A stretch of DNA of 64,000 nt from assembly GCF_005876855.1 (NCBI RefSeq), contig NZ_QLAE01000010.1, forward strand, positions 1-64,000, in the 5' to 3' direction. The first letter of the stretch is position 1. Each line of letters begins with the position of its first letter. This document shows, piece by piece, positions 28,246 to 36,586 of the stretch. A program made the translations under genes and the position numbers. This DNA is from Stutzerimonas nosocomialis (GTDB lineage Bacteria; Pseudomonadota; Gammaproteobacteria; Pseudomonadales; Pseudomonadaceae). The notes below the pieces were generated by a model, which saw nothing but the letters and a program-made list of their open reading frames with translations, was not told the DNA's origin and searched no databases.

Positions 28246-29778
28246 ATGTCAATCCAATCGCTCAAAGCCACCTTGCCGCGCGATGCGCTGGCATCGCTGG
28301 TGGTATTTCTGGTGGCGCTGCCGCTGTGCATGGGCATCGCCATCGCCTCCGGCATGCCGCCGGCCAAGGGTCTGATCACCGGCATCGTCGGCGGGCTGGT
28401 GGTCGGCTGGCTGGCCGGAGCGCCGCTGCAGGTCAGCGGCCCGGCGGCGGGCCTCACGGTGCTGGTCTTCGAGTTGGTCCAGCGACACGGCGTGGCGATG
28501 CTCGGGCCAATCCTGCTGCTGGCCGGCGCGCTGCAGTTGCTGGCCGGACGCCTGCGACTGGGCTGCTGGTTTCGCGTCACCGCACCGGCGGTGGTCTACG
28601 GGATGCTCGCCGGCATCGGCGTGCTGATCGTGCTGTCGCAGGTCCACGTGATGCTCGACGCCACGCCGCGGGCATCCGGCCTGGATAACCTGGGCGCGTT
28701 CCCGGCGGCGGTGCGCGAGGCCCTGTCGCTTTCGGGCAGTGGCGGCGAGGCGGCGCTGCTCGGGCTGCTGACCATCGCCGTGATGTGGAGCTGGGACCGT
28801 TTCGCCCCGCGCCGCCTGAAGCTGCTGCCCGGCGCCTTGCTCGGCGTCGGGCTGGCGACCCTCGCCGGGCTCTGGTTCGGCCTGGAGGTGCGTCGGGTCG
28901 AGGTGCCGGCCAACCTGGGCGAGGCGATCGACTGGCTGCGGCCGGACGACCTGCTTGCCCTGGCCGATCCGCATCTGCTGGTGGCGGCGCTGGCCGTGGC
29001 CTTCATCGCCAGCGCCGAGACGCTGCTGTCCGCCGCGGCGGTGGACCGCATGCACCAGGGGCCGCGGGCCGACTTCGACCGCGAGCTGTCCGCCCAGGGT
29101 ATCGGCAACATGCTCTGCGGGGTGCTCGGCGCGCTGCCGATGACGGGGGTGATCGTGCGCAGTTCGGCCAACGTCCAGGCCGGCGCGACCACCCGCCTGT
29201 CGGCGATGCTGCACGCCGTCTGGCTGCTCGCCGCGGTGGTCCTGCTGGCCGCCCTGCTCGAGCGGATACCGGTGGCGAGCCTGGCCGGCGTGCTGGTCTA
29301 CACGGGCCTGAAGCTGGTCGACCTCAAGGCGCTGCGCCACCTTGGCCGCTACGGCCGGATGGCGATGCTGATCTACCTGGCCACAGCCCTGGCGATCGTC
29401 GCCACCGATCTGCTCACCGGCGTGCTGCTCGGTTTTGCCCTGACCCTGGTGCAGCTCGCCTGGCGTGCCTCGCGGCTGGACATTTCCCTGCGTCGCAGCG
29501 GCCGCGACGTGGAGCTGCAGATGGACGGCGCGGCGACCTTCCTCAAGGTGCCGCAGCTGGCGCAGACCCTCGAGACGCTGCCGCGCGATGCCCGGCTGCA
29601 CGTGCCGCTCGAGCGCCTGGGCTACATCGACCACGCCTGCATGGAGCTGCTGGAGGAATGGCAGCGCGCCAACCACGCCAGCGGCGGGCGGCTGATCATC
29701 GAGCCGCGCGACCTCGAGCGCCGGGTCGAGGGGCAGGGCGGTCAGGGCGTCGGGATGGCGACGGCAGGGGGGAACTAA
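28246..29778 (+). CDS. SulP-family anion transporter (possible bicarbonate)
   Basis: A 510-residue membrane protein with about 11-12 hydrophobic segments. VSGPAAGLTVLVFELV near residue 65 and IGNMLCGVLGALPMTGVIVRSSANVQAGATTRLSA near residues 286-320 are SulP signatures. The C-terminal 100 residues (VELQMDGAATFLKVPQLAQTLE...LGYIDHACMELLEEW) form a short STAS-like domain. The adjacent beta carbonic anhydrase suggests a bicarbonate substrate, as in similar pairs, but sulfate is possible. GGGGAGAG precedes the ATG. Confidence 0.87.
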   Translation: MSIQSLKATLPRDALASLVVFLVALPLCMGIAIASGMPPAKGLITGIVGGLVVGWLAGAPLQVSGPAAGLTVLVFELVQRHGVAMLGPILLLAGALQLLAGRLRLGCWFRVTAPAVVYGMLAGIGVLIVLSQVHVMLDATPRASGLDNLGAFPAAVREALSLSGSGGEAALLGLLTIAVMWSWDRFAPRRLKLLPGALLGVGLATLAGLWFGLEVRRVEVPANLGEAIDWLRPDDLLALADPHLLVAALAVAFIASAETLLSAAAVDRMHQGPRADFDRELSAQGIGNMLCGVLGALPMTGVIVRSSANVQAGATTRLSAMLHAVWLLAAVVLLAALLERIPVASLAGVLVYTGLKLVDLKALRHLGRYGRMAMLIYLATALAIVATDLLTGVLLGFALTLVQLAWRASRLDISLRRSGRDVELQMDGAATFLKVPQLAQTLETLPRDARLHVPLERLGYIDHACMELLEEWQRANHASGGRLIIEPRDLERRVEGQGGQGVGMATAGGN

Positions 29779-29830
29779 AGCCTGCCGCCCGGCCCCCAAG
29801 ACCCAGGTTTGCCCACGATCCGGAGGACGC

Positions 29831-30097
29831 TTGGATATCTTTCTCGACCTGTTGCAGTGGCCGGCGATGCTGATCACGGTCGCCGCGGCCTGGCTGATCG
29901 GCTCGCTCAACCCCCGACGGCGCACGGTGGGGTTCTGGTGCTTTCTCGCGAGCAACGTGCTGTGGGTCGTGTGGGGGCTGCACGCCAGCGCCTGGGCGCT
30001 GATCGCCCTGCAGGTGTGCCTGGCGATCATGAACATTCGCGGCGTGAAGAAGAACGACCGCGACGACCGCCAGGCCGGGGCGCAAGGCGCGGCCTGA
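29831..30097 (+). CDS. Small membrane protein
   Basis: An 88-residue protein with a TTG start behind CGGAGGA. It has two or three hydrophobic helices (about residues 8-25, 34-50 and 52-68), a positively charged loop SLNPRRRTVGFW, and a Lys/Asp-rich tail. It sits between the SulP gene and the oxidase operon in the same orientation, as I recall a small hypothetical gene does in other pseudomonads. I do not recognise a function. Confidence 0.65.
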   Translation: MDIFLDLLQWPAMLITVAAAWLIGSLNPRRRTVGFWCFLASNVLWVVWGLHASAWALIALQVCLAIMNIRGVKKNDRDDRQAGAQGAA

Positions 30098-30533
30098 AGC
30101 CTACCGGCGCGTTGCGCGACCGCGCGCCGGCCCCTCCGGCGCGCCCCCAAAATCCCCTTGCCGGAATCGCCCGGCGGGCGCAACGCCTCGGCTGGCGCGG
30201 CTTCGGGCGATTGTGTTGCGTCAAATTGCCAGAGCCGCATCGCTGTCTATACTCCGGAAACGAAGGCGTGACCAGTTGAGTTCCGACTGTGCGACAGCAC
30301 GGGTCTGGCGACCGAATCATCGGGGGTGGCCAGACGGGCCTTGCTTAGGCCTTGTTCGGGAAACGCAGGGCGTCCACGTGCAAGCGGCCAGGCAGGGCGC
30401 GCGAAGGCGGCGTCGTTTACGGGGTAAGCGATGCGAGGCTTTCGGCGCGGCGGCAGCAGCGCGGGCACACCGATCGTTTTCAGAGGCTGTAAACCAGTCG
30501 GCGGGATAACAATAACCATAAGGGGAACCCGCA
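30098..30533. other. 436-base leader/control region of the caa3 oxidase operon
   Basis: No credible gene here. It contains a strong hairpin (GCGCGCCGG-CCCCT-CCGGCGCGC, 30122-30144) shortly after the small membrane gene, then a good sigma-70 promoter, then about 275 bases of untranslated leader. AAGGGGAA precedes the coxB ATG. Confidence 0.65.
30226..30253 (+). promoter_or_regulatory. Sigma-70 promoter for the caa3 oxidase operon
   Basis: TTGCCA (30226-30231), a 16-base spacer and TATACT (30248-30253) match the consensus well. Transcription would start near 30260, leaving a leader of about 275 bases before coxB. Confidence 0.6.
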
Positions 30534-31667
30534 ATGACGCGACATCCACGAGTCTGGATGGGCCTCGGGCTGTGGCCGGCGGCAGGCCTTGCCGAAGCGG
30601 CCTGGGATGTGAACATGCGAACCGGGGTGACGGACGTCAGCCATTCGGTTTTCAACCTTCACATGACCATCTTCTGGATTTGCGTCGTCATCGGCATCCT
30701 GGTGTTCGCCGCGATGTTCTGGTCGATGCTCATGCATCGGCGCTCCCAGGGTCATCAACCGGCCCACTTCCACGAGAACACCCGCGTCGAGGTGCTCTGG
30801 ACCGTCATCCCGCTGCTGATCCTGATCGGCATGGCGATTCCGGCCACCCGTACGCTGATGCACATCTACGACACCAGCGAGTCGGACGTCGACATCCAGG
30901 TCACCGGCTACCAATGGAAGTGGCACTACAAGTACCTGGGCGAGGACGTCGAGTTCTTCAGCAACCTGACCACCCCGCGCGACCAGATCAACAACCGCGA
31001 GGCCAAGGGCGAGCACTACCTGCTGGAGGTGGACGAGCCGCTGGTGATTCCGGCCGGTGCCAAGGTGCGCTTCCTGATCACCGCCGCCGACGTCATCCAT
31101 TCCTGGTGGGTGCCGGACCTGGCGGTGAAGAAGGACGCCATCCCCGGCTTCGTCAACGAGTCCTGGACCCGGGTGGAGCGGCCCGGCATCTACCGCGGCC
31201 AGTGCACCGAGCTGTGCGGCAAGGACCACGGCTTCATGCCGGTGGTGGTGGAGGTCAAGTCCGCCGAGGACTACGCCGCCTGGATCGGCGAGAAGAAGGA
31301 GGAGGCCGCGCGGATCAAGGAGCTGACCAGCAAGGACTGGACCCTCGACGAGCTGATGGCCCACGGCGAGAAGGTCTACCAGACCAACTGCGTCGCCTGC
31401 CACCAGGCCAATGGCGAGGGCATCCCGCCGACCTTCCCGGCGCTCAAGGGCTCGCCGATCGCCACGGGTGAGGCCCAGGCCCACCTGGACATCGTCGTCC
31501 ACGGCAAGCGCGGCACCTCGATGCCGGCCTTCGGCGGCCAGCTTTCGGAAGTCGACATCGCCGCGGTGATCACCTACGAGCGCAATGCCTGGGGCAACAA
31601 GGTCGGCGACATGGTCCTGCCCAAGGACGTCCTGGCCTTCAAACAGGCCGACGAAGCCAGCCAATAA
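30534..31667 (+). CDS. coxB: Cytochrome c oxidase subunit II with fused cytochrome c (caa3)
   Basis: A 377-residue subunit that receives electrons at CuA and here carries its own cytochrome c domain. A signal or first helix (residues 1-22) and two membrane helices (about 41-65 and 85-105) precede the cupredoxin domain with CuA ligands H189, C224, E226, C228, H232 and M235. The C-terminal domain has C286-x2-C289-H290 for covalent heme c, with a Met in TSMPAFGG as axial ligand. This fusion marks a caa3-type oxidase. First gene of the cox operon. Confidence 0.96.
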   Translation: MTRHPRVWMGLGLWPAAGLAEAAWDVNMRTGVTDVSHSVFNLHMTIFWICVVIGILVFAAMFWSMLMHRRSQGHQPAHFHENTRVEVLWTVIPLLILIGMAIPATRTLMHIYDTSESDVDIQVTGYQWKWHYKYLGEDVEFFSNLTTPRDQINNREAKGEHYLLEVDEPLVIPAGAKVRFLITAADVIHSWWVPDLAVKKDAIPGFVNESWTRVERPGIYRGQCTELCGKDHGFMPVVVEVKSAEDYAAWIGEKKEEAARIKELTSKDWTLDELMAHGEKVYQTNCVACHQANGEGIPPTFPALKGSPIATGEAQAHLDIVVHGKRGTSMPAFGGQLSEVDIAAVITYERNAWGNKVGDMVLPKDVLAFKQADEASQ

Positions 31668-31680
31668 GAGGAGTGCCGAG

Positions 31681-33318
31681 ATGAGTGCAGTGATCGACGA
31701 TCATGGTCATGCCGGACACGACCATCACCACGGCCCCGCCAAGGGGCTGTCGCGCTGGCTGTTGACCACCAACCACAAGGACATCGGCTCGATGTACCTG
31801 TGGTTCAGCTTCTGTGCCTTCCTGCTGGGCGGCTCGATGGCGATGGTGATCCGCGCCGAGCTGTTCCAGCCGGGCCTGCAGATCGTGCAGCCGGAATTCT
31901 TCAACCAGATGACCACCATGCACGGGCTGATCATGGTGTTCGGCGCGGTGATGCCGGCCTTCGTCGGCCTGGCCAACTGGATGATCCCGATGATGATCGG
32001 CGCGCCGGACATGGCCCTGCCGCGGATGAACAACTTCAGCTTCTGGCTGCTGCCGGCCGCGTTCGGGCTTCTGGTCAGCACGCTGTTCATGGAGGGCGGC
32101 GGGCCGAACTTCGGCTGGACCTTCTACGCGCCGCTGTCGACCACCTACGCGCCGGAGTCGGTGACCTTCTTCATCTTCGCCATCCACCTGATGGGCATCA
32201 GCTCGATCATGGGGGCGATCAACGTGGTCGCCACCATCCTCAACCTGCGCGCACCCGGCATGACGCTGATGAAGATGCCGCTGTTCGTCTGGACCTGGTT
32301 GATCACGGCCTTCCTGCTGATCGCGGTGATGCCGGTGCTCGCCGGCGTGGTGACCATGATGCTGATGGACATCCACTTCGGCACCAGCTTCTTCAGCGCC
32401 GCCGGTGGTGGCGACCCGGTGCTGTTCCAGCACGTGTTCTGGTTCTTCGGCCACCCCGAGGTGTACATCATGATCCTGCCGGCGTTCGGCGCGGTCAGCT
32501 CGATCATCCCGGCGTTCAGCCGCAAGCCGCTGTTCGGCTACACCTCGATGGTCTACGCCACAGGGGCCATCGCCTTCCTCTCGTTCATCGTCTGGTCGCA
32601 CCACATGTTCACCGTCGGCATCCCGCTGGTGGGCGAGCTGTTCTTCATGTACGCGACCATGCTCATCGCCGTACCCACCGGGGTGAAGGTGTTCAACTGG
32701 GTCTCGACCATGTGGCGCGGCTCGCTCACCTTCGAGGCGCCGATGCTGTTCGCCGTGGCCTTCGTCATCCTCTTCACCATCGGCGGCTTCTCCGGGCTGA
32801 TGCTGGCCATCGCTCCGGCCGACTTCCAGTACCACGACACCTACTTCGTGGTGGCGCACTTCCATTACGTGCTGGTGCCGGGGGCGATCTTCGGCATCTT
32901 CGCCTCGGCCTACTACTGGCTGCCGAAGTGGACCGGCCACATGTACGACGAGACCCTGGCCAAGCTGCACTTCTGGATGAGCTTCGTGGGCATGAACCTG
33001 GCGTTCTTCCCGATGCACTTCGTGGGGCTGGCCGGCATGCCGCGGCGCATCCCCGACTACAACATGATGTTCGCCAACTTCAACATGGTTTCCTCCATCG
33101 GTGCCTTCATGTTCGGGGCGACGCAGCTGCTGTTCCTGTTCATCGTCATCAAGTGCATCCGCGGCGGCGTGCCGGCGCCGGCCAAGCCCTGGGATGGCGC
33201 CGAAGGGCTGGAATGGTCGGTGCCGTCGCCCGCGCCCTACCACACCTTCCAGGTGCCGCCGGACATGAGCGACGTGCACGAACACCGCAAGGGCACCGGT
33301 GGGGAGCTGACGCCGTGA
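31681..33318 (+). CDS. coxA: Cytochrome c oxidase subunit I
   Basis: The 545-residue catalytic heme-copper subunit, with 12 helices, heme a, heme a3 and CuB. Signatures are TTMHGLIMVFGAVMP (heme a His), FFGHPEVYIMILPAFG (CuB His cross-linked to Tyr), WSHHMFTVG (the two further CuB His), and the YHDTYFVVAHFHYVLV pair of His for hemes a3 and a. The N terminus is His-rich (DDHGHAGHDHHHG). It starts 13 bases after coxB. A REP pair separates it from ctaG. Confidence 0.97.
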   Translation: MSAVIDDHGHAGHDHHHGPAKGLSRWLLTTNHKDIGSMYLWFSFCAFLLGGSMAMVIRAELFQPGLQIVQPEFFNQMTTMHGLIMVFGAVMPAFVGLANWMIPMMIGAPDMALPRMNNFSFWLLPAAFGLLVSTLFMEGGGPNFGWTFYAPLSTTYAPESVTFFIFAIHLMGISSIMGAINVVATILNLRAPGMTLMKMPLFVWTWLITAFLLIAVMPVLAGVVTMMLMDIHFGTSFFSAAGGGDPVLFQHVFWFFGHPEVYIMILPAFGAVSSIIPAFSRKPLFGYTSMVYATGAIAFLSFIVWSHHMFTVGIPLVGELFFMYATMLIAVPTGVKVFNWVSTMWRGSLTFEAPMLFAVAFVILFTIGGFSGLMLAIAPADFQYHDTYFVVAHFHYVLVPGAIFGIFASAYYWLPKWTGHMYDETLAKLHFWMSFVGMNLAFFPMHFVGLAGMPRRIPDYNMMFANFNMVSSIGAFMFGATQLLFLFIVIKCIRGGVPAPAKPWDGAEGLEWSVPSPAPYHTFQVPPDMSDVHEHRKGTGGELTP

Positions 33319-33360
33319 GCATGGACGGGGTGTCGGGGACCTGGGACCGCGCGGCCCCCT

Positions 33361-33447
33361 TCGCGGTCAAGACTGGGCGTCCCCGACCGCTCCCACGGAA
33401 GCCGAGACCGCCGCCGAGCCTGTGGGAGCGGTCTCGACCGCGAGCTT
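33361..33447. repeat. Inverted REP pair inside the cox operon
   Basis: TCGCGGTCAAGACTG...CCGCTCCCACGG on one side and CTGTGGGAGCGGTCTCGACCGCGAGCTTT on the other are REP copies in opposite orientation, filling most of the 171 bases between coxA and ctaG. They would form large mRNA hairpins and may stabilise the coxBA part or lower expression of the assembly genes. Confidence 0.8.
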
Positions 33448-33489
33448 TCAGCCAGTCTCCATCGACCCACCTCACCGGAGGATGCCTAG

Positions 33490-34041
33490 ATGAACGATGA
33501 GCTGCCTTTACCCAAGCTGGTGCGCCGCCTGGTACTGGTGGTGGTGGTGATGTTCGGTTTCGGCTTTGCGCTGGTGCCGATCTACGACGTGATGTGCCAG
33601 GCCTTCGGCATCAATGGCAAGACCTCCACCTCCGCCTGGACCGGTTCGCAGGCGGCCGACGAGGCGCGTGAGGTGCGGGTGCAGTTCCTCGCCACCAATG
33701 CCTCGGGCATGGTCTGGGAGTTCAAGCCGGTGGCCGATCAGGTCAGCGTCCATCCGGGGGCCGCCCAGGAGATGCGCTTCATCGCCTACAACCCCACCGA
33801 CAAGCCGATGACCGCCCAGGCGATACCCAGCGTCTCGCCGTCCAAGGCCGCGGCCTACTTCCACAAGACCGAATGCTTCTGCTTCACCCAGCAGGTGCTG
33901 CAGCCCGGCGAGCGGATCGAGATGCCGGTGCGCTTCATCGTCGACCGCGGCCTGCCGGCCGAGGTCCGCCACCTGACCCTGGCCTACACGCTGTTCGACA
34001 TCACGTCCCGCCAGCCGCCGGTTGCCCATACGGGCGGCTAA
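33490..34041 (+). CDS. ctaG: Cytochrome c oxidase assembly protein CtaG/Cox11
   Basis: A 183-residue membrane-anchored copper chaperone that delivers CuB to subunit I. One N-terminal helix (about residues 12-32) is followed by a periplasmic immunoglobulin-like domain with the C129-F-C131 copper motif in KTECFCF. Conserved stretches include LVPIYDVMCQAFGINGKT and MPVRFIVD. CGGAGGATGCCTAG precedes the ATG. Confidence 0.95.
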   Translation: MNDELPLPKLVRRLVLVVVVMFGFGFALVPIYDVMCQAFGINGKTSTSAWTGSQAADEAREVRVQFLATNASGMVWEFKPVADQVSVHPGAAQEMRFIAYNPTDKPMTAQAIPSVSPSKAAAYFHKTECFCFTQQVLQPGERIEMPVRFIVDRGLPAEVRHLTLAYTLFDITSRQPPVAHTGG

Positions 34042-34051
34042 GGAGCCCAGC

Positions 34052-34948
34052 ATGACTAGCACGCACCAGAACTACTACGTCCCGGCGCAGAGCAAATGGC
34101 CGATCGTCGCGACCGTCGCGTTGCTGACCACGGTGTATGGCCTGGGCAGCTGGCTCAACGACCTCAAGGCCGGGCGCGATGAGTCCAGCGGGCCGATGAT
34201 CTTCTTCATCGGTGCGCTGCTGATCGCCTACATGATGTACGGCTGGTTCGGTTCGGTGATCCGCGAGAGCCGCGCCGGGCTCTACAGCCCGCAGATGGAC
34301 CGCTCGTTCCGCTGGGGCATGAGCTGGTTCATCTTCTCCGAGCTGATGCTGTTCATGGCGCTGTTCGGCACGCTGTTCTACATCCGCTACTGGACCGGCC
34401 CCTGGCTGGGTGGGGAAGGCGAGAAGGGCATCAGCAACATGCTCTGGCCGAATTTCGAATACACCTGGCCGCTGCTGGAAAACCCCGATCCGAAACTCTA
34501 CCCGGCCCCCAGCGGCGTCATCGGCGCCTGGGGCCTGCCGCTGATCAACACCGTCCTGCTGGTCACCTCCAGCTTCACCCTGACCTGGGCGCACCACGCG
34601 CTGAAGAAGGGCCACCGCAAGCACCTGAAGATCGGCCTGGCGGCGACCATCCTGCTGGGGGTGATCTTCCTGATCCTGCAGGCCGAGGAGTACGTCCACG
34701 CCTATACCGAACTGGGCCTGACCCTGGGTTCGGGGATCTACGGTGCGACCTTCTTCATGCTCACCGGCTTCCACGGCGCCCACGTGACCATGGGCGCGAT
34801 CATTCTCACGGTGATGCTGGTGCGGGTGATGCGCGGGCATTTCGATGCCGAGCAGCATTTCGGCTTCGAGGCAGCGGCCTGGTACTGGCACTTCGTCGAC
34901 GTGGTGTGGATCGCGCTGTTCGTCTTCGTCTATGTGCTCGGCACCTGA
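34052..34948 (+). CDS. coxC: Cytochrome c oxidase subunit III
   Basis: A 298-residue subunit III with seven predicted helices. YYVPAQSKWPI at the N terminus, FRWGMSWFIFSELMLFMALFGTLFYIRYW, the LQAEEYVHA segment and FFMLTGFHGAHVTMG are family signatures; the Glu of AEEYVHA lies in the region of the lipid or oxygen cleft. AGGAGCC lies just upstream of the ATG and the gene follows ctaG by 10 bases. Confidence 0.96.
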   Translation: MTSTHQNYYVPAQSKWPIVATVALLTTVYGLGSWLNDLKAGRDESSGPMIFFIGALLIAYMMYGWFGSVIRESRAGLYSPQMDRSFRWGMSWFIFSELMLFMALFGTLFYIRYWTGPWLGGEGEKGISNMLWPNFEYTWPLLENPDPKLYPAPSGVIGAWGLPLINTVLLVTSSFTLTWAHHALKKGHRKHLKIGLAATILLGVIFLILQAEEYVHAYTELGLTLGSGIYGATFFMLTGFHGAHVTMGAIILTVMLVRVMRGHFDAEQHFGFEAAAWYWHFVDVVWIALFVFVYVLGT

Positions 34949-34957
34949 ACGGACGGG

Positions 34958-35143
34958 TCACAGCCGCCCGGTGAGAAAACCCCAGGCCATCAGGGCGATG
35001 GTCAGCGCGCTGAGGGCGACGCGGACGAAGAGGGCGGTCACCACCCGGGAGGTCTTGCCCTCGTCCTTGACCAGAAAGAACAACCCACTGAACAGACTGA
35101 CCAGCGTGGCCACTAACGACAGGGCGATTGCCATCTTGAGCAT
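34958..35143 (-). CDS. DUF2909-type twin transmembrane protein
   Basis: A 61-residue protein with two helices (MLKMAIALSLVATLVSLFSGLFFL, then a charged loop KDEGKTSRVV, then the second helix). It is encoded against the operon between coxC and the SURF1 gene, which I recall as a conserved placement in pseudomonads. Function unknown; a role in oxidase assembly is suggested only by location. Its start codon shares the CATG at 35141-35144 with a possible upstream start for SURF1. Confidence 0.7.
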   Translation of the reverse strand: MLKMAIALSLVATLVSLFSGLFFLVKDEGKTSRVVTALFVRVALSALTIALMAWGFLTGRL

Positions 35144-35171
35144 GAGCGACTCAGCGACAGGGGGAGGTGTG

Positions 35172-35951
35172 GTGCAGTATAGCCAGTCGAATCGACCGCC
35201 AGCCAAGCGTGGATCGGCGCGGTTCCGGCCCGGTCTGGTGCCTACGCTGGTGGTCATCGCGTTGCTGCCGGGGCTGCTCTGGCTGGGCTTCTGGCAGCTC
35301 GAGCGCGGTGAGCAGAAGCGCGAGATGATCGAGCGGCAGGAGGCCCGCCAGCAGGCCGAGGCAGTCGGCCCGGAGCAGGTGGAGCAGATCGACGACCCGG
35401 CCTATGTGCGGGTGCAGCTGCAGGGTTCGTTCGATGCCGAGCACAGCTTCCTGCTCGACAGCCGCACCCGCGACGGCCAGGTGGGCGTGGAGCTGCTGCA
35501 ACCCTTCCAGGACCAGCCCAGCGGCCGCTGGGTGATGGTCAACCGCGGCTGGCTGCCCTGGCCCGATCGGCGCATACCGCCGGTCTTCGATACCCCGGAC
35601 CTGCCACTGAAGGTCACCGCCTGGGTCTACGCGCCCTCGGGCAAGCCGTTCGTGCTCAACCGCCGGCCCGCCGAAGGCTGGCCGCGGCTGGTCAACCATG
35701 TCGATGTGACCGAGCTGTGGGACACCCTGCAGCGCGACGGGCTCGGTTACGAGGTCCGCCTGGAGCCGGGGCCTGCCGCCTACCGGGTGGACTGGCCGGT
35801 GACCACCATGCGCCCGCAGCAGCACATCGGCTATGCGGTGCAGTGGTTCGCGCTGGCCGCCGCCCTCATCGCCCTGTTCGTCTATTTCGGCCTGCACCAG
35901 GCCAAGGGAGACCGCCATGACCGCCATGAATCCGACCGTCGCGCCCCCTGA
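35172..35951 (+). CDS. SURF1-family oxidase assembly protein
   Basis: A 259-residue protein with two membrane helices (about residues 22-40 and 222-242) around a periplasmic domain, the SURF1/Shy1 plan. GLLWLGFWQLERGEQK after the first helix, DDPAYVRVQLQGSFD and MVNRGWLPW are family motifs. SURF1 helps insert heme a into subunit I. I choose GTG at 35172 because AGGGGGAGG precedes it; an ATG at 35142 would add ten residues. It overlaps the next gene by 35 bases. Confidence 0.85.
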   Translation: MQYSQSNRPPAKRGSARFRPGLVPTLVVIALLPGLLWLGFWQLERGEQKREMIERQEARQQAEAVGPEQVEQIDDPAYVRVQLQGSFDAEHSFLLDSRTRDGQVGVELLQPFQDQPSGRWVMVNRGWLPWPDRRIPPVFDTPDLPLKVTAWVYAPSGKPFVLNRRPAEGWPRLVNHVDVTELWDTLQRDGLGYEVRLEPGPAAYRVDWPVTTMRPQQHIGYAVQWFALAAALIALFVYFGLHQAKGDRHDRHESDRRAP

Positions 35952-36501
35952 TCGCCGCCGCAGCCGCGGGCGCTGGCAATTGCTGGCGATCGTCGCGGTG
36001 GTGCTGGGGCCGATGCTGCTGGCCTCGAGCATGTACCGCTTCGGCTTCTGGGTGCCGCAGACGCGCACCTTCGACGGCGTGCTGATCGGCAATGGCCAGG
36101 GCCGCGCGGAGCTGGGCATCCAGGCACCGGCCGATCCTCACTGGCAGCTGCTGGTCACCGCGCCGGCGGGCTGCGCCGAGGACTGTCGGCAGCTGGTCTA
36201 CCTGGCGCGCCAGATCCACGTGGGGCTGGGGCGCGAGGTCACCCGGGCGGCCCATGCGCTGGCCCTCGCCGAGCCGCTGGATGAGGGCTACGAGGCGAAG
36301 CTGGCGGCCGAATATCCGCAGCTCAAGCGCTACCCGCTCGAGCCGCAGGTCTATCGACGCAGCGGCCTGGCGCCGGTCGAGCCGCAGCTGTGGATCGTCG
36401 ACCCGCACGGCAACCTGGTGCTGCGTTACGACGCCAGGACGCCCGGCAAGGCGATTCTGGAGGACCTGCGCCACCTGCTGAAACTCTCGCAGATAGGCTG
36501 A
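35917..36501 (+). CDS. Membrane-anchored oxidase-operon protein
   Basis: A 194-residue protein with one N-terminal helix (LLAIVAVVLGPMLLASSMY) and a periplasmic domain of about 160 residues. The CAEDCRQLVYLARQ stretch, followed by LWIVDPHGNLVLRYD, resembles a degenerate thioredoxin/SCO fold with C-x3-C. It lies between SURF1 and heme A synthase, so it probably helps assemble the oxidase. It overlaps SURF1 by 35 bases, with AAGGGAG before its ATG. I know no experimental function. Confidence 0.72.
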   Translation: MTAMNPTVAPPDRRRSRGRWQLLAIVAVVLGPMLLASSMYRFGFWVPQTRTFDGVLIGNGQGRAELGIQAPADPHWQLLVTAPAGCAEDCRQLVYLARQIHVGLGREVTRAAHALALAEPLDEGYEAKLAAEYPQLKRYPLEPQVYRRSGLAPVEPQLWIVDPHGNLVLRYDARTPGKAILEDLRHLLKLSQIG

Positions 36502-36586
36502 CACGATTCGAAAACCTCGCCGTTAAGCAGAAATTGGAATTACCGAAGCGGGTCACTGCCTAAGCGGGGACCTCAAGGAGAACCCG

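Noticed and set aside
31639-33285. A 548-codon His/Asp/Glu-rich antisense frame over coxA
   Set aside because: The His/Asp richness mirrors the coxA codons; it has no promoter, ribosome site or family.
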